From Dipylidium caninum (Eukaryota; Platyhelminthes; Cestoda; Cyclophyllidea; Dipylidiidae), in contig QEYB01001217.1 in NCBI GenBank assembly GCA_017562135.1, positions 1 to 64,000 on the forward strand: DNA of 64,000 nucleotides, read 5' to 3'. Every line of letters begins with the position of its first letter. Positions within the stretch are counted from its first letter, which is position 1. Made by a program: the position numbers and the translations under genes. A model generated the notes under the pieces. It was not told the origin of the DNA, ran no database searches, and saw nothing but the letters and a program-made list of their open reading frames with translations. This document shows, piece after piece, positions 47,002-56,300 of this stretch.

Positions 47002-48146
47002 TCACCCCGGATCCAACTTGACCGTTGTCTTGACGAGGCTGTTCTTTGGAAGACTCGAGCTATTACGTCTACTGCGATTAAAAAGGGGACTTTGTAGTTT
47101 CTCTCCACTCGCGCGCGATGCTCCAATTTGCCTCAAACAGGCAGAAGGGGAACCCAGTTTGCGGAAAGCCGGATGGTTAGCCTTCACTAAAGTGTAATGA
47201 AACGCCCATCGGATTTGCGCAAACTCATAATCTGTGAGCAATTTACTATTCAATTGTGGAGAATATGGGATTAAAATGGCGTTTTGACTACCAGCCAAAT
47301 TGCAATTTCATAGGGGAGCATACGAATTTGTCATTTTCCATATCACGCGCGTGAGATCTTACTCGATTAAAAGTAATTTTGCGAATTCGTCTAACAATCA
47401 CTCTATTTCCGCAAACTTTTTTGTTTAGAACAACTTTCATCTCATGCTTATTTGTTTAGGGCTTGAAAAGAAAACGTATTTATGTTGCCTTACTTCCCGA
47501 TGGTGGATTCGTCGCCTCGTAGTCTCAGCCGCTGACTGAGCATCGGCATCCGTAAACACATCCAGCCGCTTTACCCTATTAACTGACAAACAATCTCCAC
47601 CCTTAAGAAAAATTCGTTCCACATCATTTTGCACCCAATAAAGTGAGATTTTTCATTTTTGTAACGTTCAGGATGCACTGGACACTTGACAAATCCTCCC
47701 GCACATGTCCCTTGTTGTAAATAAACACGATATCAATGCAAAATAATATCTTGTGGCCATTTTCCAGAGGAAATATGGACATATACTTCATTCAATTCTC
47801 TTCACTGTCGCACAGCTAAATTGGCCACGGAAATATCATTGTCTCGATTTATAAAAGAATATCAAGTAACAGTACTCCGTTAATGAATAACCGAGGGCGA
47901 CCATAATTTTTTGTTTTAAAGGGAGAGTGCTCACGGCATTGCGCAAGGGAGTCAAAGTGGAAGGTTAACAAACCGGCCGTGCAATTGGACACCCACCAAG
48001 ATAAGAAGAGCTACAATAATGAATGGCACGGGGAAGAATAAGCCGGCAATAAGCGTCACGAAGACGGCATGCAGCAGATCCAAATACATCTTGAGGGGGA
48101 GTCTGGGGAAAACGCAGCCCTCTGCTAGCACCACCACCGCACCGTC
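47002..48146 (-). CDS. Candidate minus-strand gene, possible membrane protein
   Basis: Three pieces have coding character and splice signals. At 48146-47952 an open segment follows an acceptor (CAATCAATAG); from Met at 48089 it encodes two hydrophobic stretches (LLHAVFVTLIAGLFF, PFIIVALLILVGV) and stops, unless a donor GTGGGT after LLIL is used. At 47601-47494 a 108-base stretch, phase 0 at both ends, lies between TTTCTTAAG and GTAAGG and reads GGDCLSVNRVKRLDVFTDAD and AQSAAETTRRRIHHRE. At 47186-47002 a stretch after a good pyrimidine tract and TTTAG ends in a stop. The last junction is out of phase, so either a piece is missing or these do not form one gene. No family is recognised and no poly(A) signal was found. 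Confidence 0.3.
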
Positions 48147-48735
48147 CTATTGATTGCGATTTGTTTGAATGGCGTGGTGACAGGGCGGCAAGGCAGGGTG
48201 AAGTCTGGTGTGTTGTGCTAAAAAACCTTGACAGGCTACTTTTAATTCTTTTTCATCTCCTTTTTTCCCTTCCAACCATATTTTGTACCGGCAAAATGGG
48301 AATCACTGATTACGCGGTAGTGCTATCGTAACGAGGTGGAGTCCATTAGTTACCATCTGCCGTAAAGATGAGATTTCGCCTTTTTCATGGGAATGTTGGA
48401 AGAAAAAAAAGCCAAGACGATTTGTATCTTAATTTAATGGCTTATACGGTCCTTAAACCATGCCTAGGGTCTAATAAGCGGATTTCCTTTATGTTTTTCG
48501 GAAAAATGTCTTAATTTACAGGGCACTTTAATGATAAAGGCTTCCCGGATGCCGATTGAGAGTCCACTCATTACCATTAAATTTCCTAAGACTCCCATGA
48601 AAAAATGCTCCCTTAACCTGGATGCTAGATAGAACTGTAGGACTGTAGATGATCTCAGACGATGCGGGTTCTACATATCTACGAATCAGCTAATCACACC
48701 AAATGAAGGCAGTTGGGTGTTCAAATTGACTAGAA
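48147..48735. other. Intergenic, nothing recognised
   Basis: AT-rich sequence without ORFs, repeats or RNA genes that I can support, up to the 28S-derived fragment. Confidence 0.5.
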
Positions 48736-48747
48736 GCGGGAGTAACC

Positions 48748-48801
<54 letters not shown>
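48736..48801 (+). rRNA. 28S rRNA gene fragment carrying the R2 target site
   Basis: About 66 bases match the universally conserved part of 28S rDNA, starting GCGGGAGTAAC and containing ACTCTCTTAAGGTAGCC and GTGACGCGCATGA. The canonical R2 insertion point TTAAGG|TAGCC falls between 48762 and 48763. I see one difference from the usual sequence (CATGAC for TATGAC). Flanking 28S sequence is absent on both sides, so this is not part of an rRNA gene but a displaced fragment, joined on the right to the mobile element. Confidence 0.9.
48759..48791 (+). repeat. Left copy of 33-nt 28S-derived direct repeat
   Basis: Starts AAGGTAGCCAAATGCC and ends CTAATTAGTG; identical to 49181-49213. The two copies flank the 379-bp element like a target-site duplication. 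Confidence 0.9.
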
Positions 48802-49180
48802 CTCCTGCGGGGGTCATGGTTGCGGACCCGGGCGCCTCCTCGTGGCGACCGCCGGGGTCGGAGGGCCTCCCCTCCCATCTAAGACCTGGGTCACCCCCCG
48901 GGGACTCAAAGGGTGGCTCTTATCCCGGGGTTTATCCGGCCACAGTGCTGGGGCTGAGGTCACTGCCTCAGTAATCCTCATCTGGGTCTGATGGGAACGG
49001 CGGATTCTCGAGTGGACGCTACCGAGGTTGGACGTCTTCGGACTCCGCAGGGATCAAATATGCGTGTGCTTACCCCCGAACCTGCCAGATCTCTCTCTCA
49101 CTTCTTGGACTGCATTCTGTACTGCTATTGTTGTTGTGTTTATGTGTTGTACGTGCAGTTGCATCCAAAAATAAATGTTC
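48802..49180 (+). mobile_element. Short R2-class-like element without reverse transcriptase
   Basis: A 379-bp GC-rich insert between two pieces of the 28S R2 target region. Its 5' end folds as an HDV-type ribozyme, the usual 5' processing device of R2 elements. Its 3' end is CCAAAAATAAATGTTC joined directly to AAGGTAGCC of 28S. Full R2 elements encode a protein of more than 1000 residues with zinc fingers, reverse transcriptase and endonuclease; nothing of that is here. It therefore resembles the short internally deleted R2 derivatives known from insects, or a short non-autonomous element using R2-type machinery. Two frames overlap the ribozyme (from 48770 and 48789), but they run through structured RNA and are probably not translated. 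Confidence 0.75.
48809..48892 (+). ncRNA. HDV-type self-cleaving ribozyme
   Basis: The nested double pseudoknot can be traced by hand. P1 is 48809-48815 GGGGGTC with 48847-48853 GACCGCC (six of seven pairs; one G-G mismatch). P2 is 48825-48832 GACCCGGG with 48885-48892 CCTGGGTC (eight pairs, one G-U). P3 is GCC 48834-48836 with GGC 48844-48846, closing loop TCCTCGT, nearly the loop of the HDV ribozyme. Loop CC and the GG after P1 can form P1.1. P4 is GGAGGG 48860-48865 with CCCTCC 48870-48875. The strand before P2 reads CTAAGA, with the catalytic cytosine expected at 48879. The order, the 84-nt length and the core residues all agree with the family. Cleavage would fall before 48809, seven bases after the 28S match ends. 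The P1 mismatch may lower activity in this copy. Confidence 0.85.

Positions 49181-49213
<33 letters not shown>
49181..49213 (+). repeat. Right copy of 33-nt 28S-derived direct repeat
   Basis: Identical to 48759-48791 and directly adjacent to the 3' end of the element. 28S similarity stops after ATTAGTG, where genomic sequence starting GGAGAACTG follows. Confidence 0.9.
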
Positions 49214-50001
49214 GGAGAACTGATGGTTTACACACAACTATGAACTGTGGTATGCATATGAAGAACGAAAATTAAGAACTTCAAAGTCACCTATACTCTC
49301 AACTAAGGTCAGGAATGCTGGAGCGAATTTACGCGAAACTAGGAATAGCATCGCAACCAAATGAAACAATTTGCCTTCAAAAGAGAGGGCATATTTGAAG
49401 GAAAATTAACGCTTTCTGAAAAGCTTTGATGCACTGTTGATTATATTCATTAAGTGCTTTTCCCTAATTATTGGCTTTTATCTCATGCTCTCAACATTTA
49501 ACCATGCATTGCAACTTGCGCATAAACGCATCTCCATCTTATGCGTTCAAGAAACCTAAGTCAAACGTCGACACCCATGACACCATCACAAGAACCAAGT
49601 TGAACAGTTGTCCAGTCGGCAATATCGAAATGTAACCTCAAAAAGTGCATGGATAAGATTCTAGTTAGTATAACGCTAAACAAAATCCACACTGAGAGTT
49701 CCTATTCAATACAGGTAAAAGGATTCCGAAACAGTAGTATCGTGAACCATTAATAGGCAGTGAATTTATTGTAACATTTAGCTTACTAGGTCCCAAAAGC
49801 GGAGGATCCTCAGTATCTTACTATAACTGGCTCTATGCTTAGCTCTGATCTATTCCATTTTTACTTTTCTTACGACAAATTTATCGCGCGCACATAAATC
49901 GGCCCAGGTTTTAATTCTAATCAGAGAAGTTGAAATTAATTTCAGTCACATGATTATTCTCTACTACTAATTAATTTCTACTTATTCTATTCAATAGATA
50001 T
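49214..50001. other. Intergenic, nothing recognised
   Basis: AT-rich sequence between the 28S-type element and the poly(A) signal of the channel gene. No ORF, repeat or RNA gene can be supported. Confidence 0.5.
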
Positions 50002-50007
50002 TTTATT
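50002..50007 (-). terminator. Poly(A) signal of the K2P channel gene
   Basis: AATAAA on the minus strand, about 125 bases beyond the stop codon at 50133-50135. It is the first canonical hexamer that I see downstream of the stop. Confidence 0.55.
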
Positions 50008-50132
50008 ACAGATGATATATTTAACAGTAAGTCCAGGATAATCGTTTGCATTCACATAAATAGAGCAGACAGCCACCAAATGGTACAAATTTTGGGAATA
50101 AACAGGGCTACTTTGTTACTCTGACTGTGTTT

Positions 50133-50308
50133 TCAGTGATGAGTAGGCATGCATCCGGGAGCATCAGGAAGGAGCATGTTTGTATCGGTTAGGGAATGTT
50201 GCAACTTGGAGATCAAAAGATCGCGTTTTATCCTCCGTTCCGTTTCCATCATTTCGCGATACACTCGAACTAGTAGCATGAGCATTGTAATTCCAACGAT
50301 CAAATAAA
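50133..50308 (-). CDS. K2P exon 6: M4 and short C-terminus
   Basis: Starts after GCCATTTTTAG in phase and completes M4 (VYLIVGITMLMLLVRVY), followed by about 40 mainly charged residues and stop TGA. The tail is short for the family. Confidence 0.9.
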
Positions 50309-53300
50309 CTAAAAATGGCAAAAAATAAAACGTACAACTACGCAACGTATTTTCAAACAGAGAAATGTGTTTTCATTCCAAATAAGCTCAATTCAAAATG
50401 AAACGCTAGACTAATAAAAGCATAGACGTCTTATGAATGAAAAAACATTCACAGTACGTATAATTAGTGACCATGAAAAAGTGCAGAAAAAGCGTACGCT
50501 TATGATAATACTTACCAACAATTGCTACGTTGTAAAGCTCGTGGGTTAAACTATATGAATGTGTCCCATAAGAGGTATTGCCTTGGAAATTCACCCTACC
50601 AGGCACGAAATCACCGAATCCGACTGTTGTGAGGGAAATAAAACAAAAGTATACAGCATCGATGTAACTCCAATTTGGTTCAAGACGCATAAACACGTAG
50701 GCTGGTACGAAAATGATCGAAAGAGTAACTAGCCCAACCACCATGAGGAGGTGATAAAGACGAGCTCTTGTTGACCGGCTTTTACGTAGGGCGCGCAATT
50801 TCTCCCTTAAAGTTAAGGGCGGATGCACCAAGAAAAATCCTGAAAATTAAGACAAACAACTAGCATTTGGGAAGAGGATGGCGTTGGGGTTCAGGATTTT
50901 CACAGGAGACAATCTCCAAGTGAAAATGTGACCTACATGCAAGATTAAGTGAATTTGCATGAATAATCGGTGAAAATGACCAAAACCGCGTTCGAAAAAC
51001 AATCTTAACCAGTGCTAGGATATGAGGAAGATCAAATCACGTTTTACAGGACGGTTCGGATTCCATTGGCAGTAGGACATCTCAGATAAGGGTATCTTGG
51101 CGATGAACCAGCATCACCATTGCTCCCCCTGATGACAGTCAAGTCAGATAGACTTACAAATCTGCCATGATTTCCATTCATCAAGTGGCAGAGAAGCTGG
51201 CCCTGCTCTCTTTCCTCTTTTTACGCGTAGCATCATCGCGATATGAACTAATTCGATGAGAGAAAATAAAGGCGGTTGAAACCTTTTTTTGTCGTCTAGC
51301 CCAAAGTAGGATGAAAAAAGGATACTCCCATTTGAACATTATTATAACGTGAATGTAACGCGTAAACACAACGACATTTGTACCACATCATCTCGTTTTG
51401 AGGAAAAATTAAATGACATATATTTAACTAAGAAAAATGGTTCCCTCTCATCCTAACGGAACGGAAAAAATCTGACCTCAGGTGACTATCACGCCTTGAA
51501 CCTAGAGCTCAGCGCACAAGGGAGGATTACGAAAATTTCGACCCATATTCTACTTTATCCAGTCAGTTATAAATTGGTATTCCATACTCGACCATATCCG
51601 TAGTCGCTCAGCTGTTTGAAATGCACATAGCGTCTGCTAAGGACAAAATGAGGTCTGCTACCAATTAAAATAGCGACAATTTGGAAGGCGATAAATAACC
51701 ACTACTTCAGCATGTTCTCGAATAGTCCCTCATATTGCTGACCTAGTCTTCCTACACCTAATGTTCAAAGCTTATAAGTCTGTCATCTCTTTCAAATTAC
51801 ATTCGTTCATACTTAAATTTTAATCCCTAAATAGGGTTTCCCTCAAACTCCAAATTTATGAACGCAATTGTGCTTTGTGGCGAAACACACAAGGAACAAA
51901 GTCCGACTCTTGGTATAGTGAAATATTTAAGGCAGTGTATTCCGGAATTAAGTGCATATAAGCTCTTACACCCCAACAGTTGCAGCTCAAAAGACAAACG
52001 TAATATTGATAAGTGTATTAACTGATAAAATTAGCGAGTAAATTTTGCCACATAAATGGAAAAGTTTGAAGGGCGGATCGAATAAATATAGTTGTAAGAG
52101 ATATTAACACACAGCATATAATGCAATATAATGAAATTATATGAAAAAAAGGCTTTAAAAATTGTGCTAGTCCTAAGTTTACTGATATCTGAAATCTCTC
52201 TGAAAATCCGACAATTGATAAAACGAAGAACTTCACACATATATCAACAGGAGTTCTGAGTACGCCTTGCACAAGTAATGCGGAACCAAATTGGATACAA
52301 ACAATCGTGCTAACGTTAATTTCAAAGTCAGACCTCAGAATAAGCAATGAGGACGTATTCACGACTGCCACCGGGTCGTGTAACAACTCGGATTATACTG
52401 CGTGAAGTATAATGTGGATAAACACGCCGATTTTATAAAGAGTAGCGGAAAAGGTGGAGATACAAGTAGGTGCAGAGATGAACTCTGCTGTGCTCATGTA
52501 CTCGTTCATAAGTAGGAAATGCTCATGCGTTTGTTCGGTTGCGACTTTGTCTCCGACGAATCTCAACTCTCGCCAAAAATTCGTTTCTGTTAACCCACTG
52601 AACAAAAATCTTGAATACTCGTGAAGGTGCGGGGCACTACTGCCGGAAATGCCCCCAGTGAATCACGAAGACTCGCAACTAAAACAAGTCGCTCGACACA
52701 GGACTCGCGAGTTCTGGTTAATCCACCTGTGTCCTGGTATTACGTAAGAGATCACTTTCAGACGTAAGCTAAACCGTTCTAATTTATGTGAATTATTATC
52801 TTTTGTTGACATAACTCACGTGTCTTGGGTGTCCATTCAGGAAGACGGAGACTTTAGATACGGTAGAATAATGGTTTCTGTACGGTATCTGTCTACCAGT
52901 ATCAGTGGGGACATCATTTTGGATTTGAGTATTTTGATAAATTACACTCCCCTCCGGCAGCACGATGGTTGTGTGCTTACGAATATTTTTGGCGATCTTA
53001 GAACAATATAAAGCATTTTGGAGGTCGGAATGGACAGAAGTAAGGCTTTTTGATTTTCTTCGTAGACTGGAAAAGCGCGGCAAGTTGACCAAGTCAGACT
53101 CGTCGAAAGAATGATTCACTTTTCCCAAGGGTTGGACCTCAGGTTTCAGAGATGGAGAATCCTCTTCCTTCTTTGATACTGACTTGAGATCTGTGTTCGG
53201 TGAATGGTCGTCCTCAACTGCGCCTACCCTTAGGAGTGAAAGTTAACTTAGCATTAAAAAATGCAGTTTTGAAGTGACTAGTTACCTAATTTTCGGTTTA

Positions 53301-56300
53301 ATCAACGCAAAAACTAAAGCTGATCCATAGTGAATAAACATTAAAGTTTGTGTGAGTCTGATCACAGTACTCAAAAACCATATTAGAATGTCTAATTCAA
53401 CGTACTTAAAAAGCGAGTTGCCCAGAAGTCTAACAAAATGGCGAAGGTATTGGCAGCGCTATTCACGTTCGATGAAAAAATGCTCATAAAATGGGATGTT
53501 AGGTGGGGACTGTGTAGGAAGATAGCATTTAAAATACGGGAAATGTATGAACGAAGAGGACAGTAATTTGACCAAACGCATTTGACCCCTTAACTTGAAT
53601 TCGGACGTATTAAGGGTACAAATAAATGCCAACATCTTCTTTATTAATTATTTACCAGATTGGAATAATTGCCAACCAATGTTATGACAAATATAGCTCA
53701 GGGTCATTGTGGTGAGAACCTATGACCTGTCAAGAATGTCAGTGAGCCGTATTTAAATGGCATTACTTGACCCAATACCTGGTTGTAGTTTAAAACTTTG
53801 GAACTGAATAGAATTCAAACTTGGTAACGCAAAAATGATTAAAGTTTAAAATCTTGGGAACGAATTATATACTTAAGAGGAATTTATTTGCCTCCATAGC
53901 CTTGTATTTCCAATATCTTACAACCATCGTTAATTCACATGTTTAAAACGAGATGTAGAAAAATATGCTTTCAATAGTATCAGAAGGTTCAAAATCGTCG
54001 CTATTTTATTCCGTAAAAAAACCAAACTGTATGAAATGGATAGGCAAAACAACAAGACGCAAAATTTACTGATCTTTTACATTAATTTAAAAGTGTACAG
54101 TCCAAAACTAGCCAAATTTGCGAAAACTAGAAACAATTTACATATTTGACACGGTAAGAAGGCCAGACAAAGTGATAATGAAAGCGATATTACCTCCATA
54201 TCTATAGCTTTAAAATAAGAAAGAACCTACTTCTCCACATCACGACGTCTAAATTATCACTGGGAGATATGCCACGCATATTGGGGATGGAGATAACAGG
54301 CTGCGGTGATGAGAAGCTTCCGTAGAACCAACGTACGGTAGCAGCTCGCCAGCAAAGGACGAAAGGGCATCACGAGAGAAATCGTAATAGATGAAAGATA
54401 GAGAGTGAAAGGGATTCCAATACATCCGAAGATGATGCAAAACACCTTGCCAGAGGATGTCTGCGGCACAATGTGCCCGTAACCTAAAAGATAATAAAAA
54501 TTAAGCCCCAAAAGGGGCAGGGTTATTAATACCCCGTGATAAACTATACAACGTAAGTCTTTGAGTCGATTAAAGGTTAATAAAACCGCGCCCGTGGCCC
54601 TAAAGTAACGGAACTTTTTGTTCGTAAAAAATTCTGTTTTTCTTCCTCTTACCACTAAATGAAGGACAAGAAACAAATGAATTAGCGAACTTAAATAACA
54701 AGTGCTGCTTAAGGTAACTTGTCGAAACTGGGAGCCGCCGTGATTCATCGAGGTACTTTCAGCAATAGTTCTCTGCTTCTTTATGTAACCATAGAAAAGG
54801 CTAACCTTCGTGTCTCCACTATTCAAGATGGGCTGTTCATCGGGCTAACAGAAACCACTGTATTGACGGGAATCGGCATCCGTCGGAGATAAAGTTCCCA
54901 CTCACAAACGCATGAGTACCCCTCCATCCTATAAATGAATGTGACATCGCCATGCCATGATTGAACTGAATGAATCGGATCATCGCGGAGTGTATCTCGC
55001 CATCGACTTGCGCCTCCGTTTTCAACTTCTCTTCGTAAAACTGGCATGTTTATTACCTGTGCTCATGCACAATTATAGTTCAGTGTGGTCTAAACTTTCA
55101 TCAACCAGTAGGTCACTTTCAGCAAATGCGATATATACCATCGCACTCCTCTCCTTTAGTTTTCGGAAGATACAATTTTTCTAATCTAACTTACACATTC
55201 CGTGCGCGATACTTCAGTAGGCAATAATGAACTTAATCACAAAAGCTTATAACTTTGTTTTTAAGTACTACGAAACTGGCTGTTACGGCGGTGTTAGTGA
55301 TATCAATTTCAGCTTGACCTCTCCATGTTGTTTAGGTATAACACTTTATGATTCTGGTCCCTTATTAAAAGCAATTTTGTCTCCTTTCTTTAATCAAATC
55401 AGCGGACGATGATTGCCCTAGTGACCGATAGTTTCATTTAAACGTATATTCTAAAGTATACTTATTTGTTCTAAACTGGTATTTCATGAAAACTTCCTTG
55501 TAATTTTTTTACTTGATATATCGAAAAGTGCGACGTCATAAGCCTTCAAAAACACGATATTAAGAGGGTTGGCTCTAAAGCATTAATAGTTAAAAAAGCA
55601 AGGAAAGTTCCTTACTTCAAATTTAAGGTATGATAACAAGTGAAGGCGGACTAGAAGCGAATAAACTAAGGTGATATGGACAAAAGTGTTCAACGGAAAA
55701 CTTGTCTGACACTGAAATATGCTCAATTTCGGTATAAATGTGCATCAAAAGGGTTAGACGAGTACCTACATGTTGTGGCGATGTGACAATATCAAGCAAA
55801 AACAAACACAGAAAGTTTAGAAAGCGAAGTAAAAACTATCGAAGTTTTGAAGACAACGTCGGTAGGAAAAGGCTTCATTATCTCCTCCCAAAAGCACTCT
55901 TTTATTCAATTAATTCTCCGCATTTTAACATGCATTATTTCCGCAAGAGACAATTCTTGTGACCTGTGAAAGCGCACCCCGCTCCCTCTAGATTTAGGAC
56001 ACCAATGTTCAGCGAACCACGGCTGCATAGTTTCTTGGCGCAAAATGTTTATCCGATGAAGTGAGTTAGGAGCAAGTGGAAGGCCCCAATATTGGTAAAT
56101 TATAACAGCTTGATGAGACGTTCATAGTTGGCCTAGCCCACCTCGAATACCTTCAATAAATATGTCAATTGAAACGCTACAGTAAGGCTAAACCACAGGA
56201 AAAAATAAGTAGGCAATTATAACGTCACTGTTAGCAACACTGGATTTAGCAGACAATAAGGCCAGGGCAAACTGCTCTGAGAGCACAAATTGAACAATTT

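Noticed and set aside
48736..48801. A functional 28S rRNA gene
   Set aside because: Only about 66 bases match and both flanks are non-ribosomal.
52018..52386. 122-aa hydrophobic minus-strand ORF in K2P intron 4
   Set aside because: It lacks splice signals in the right phase and does not resemble any part of a K2P channel; AT-rich sequence often gives such frames.
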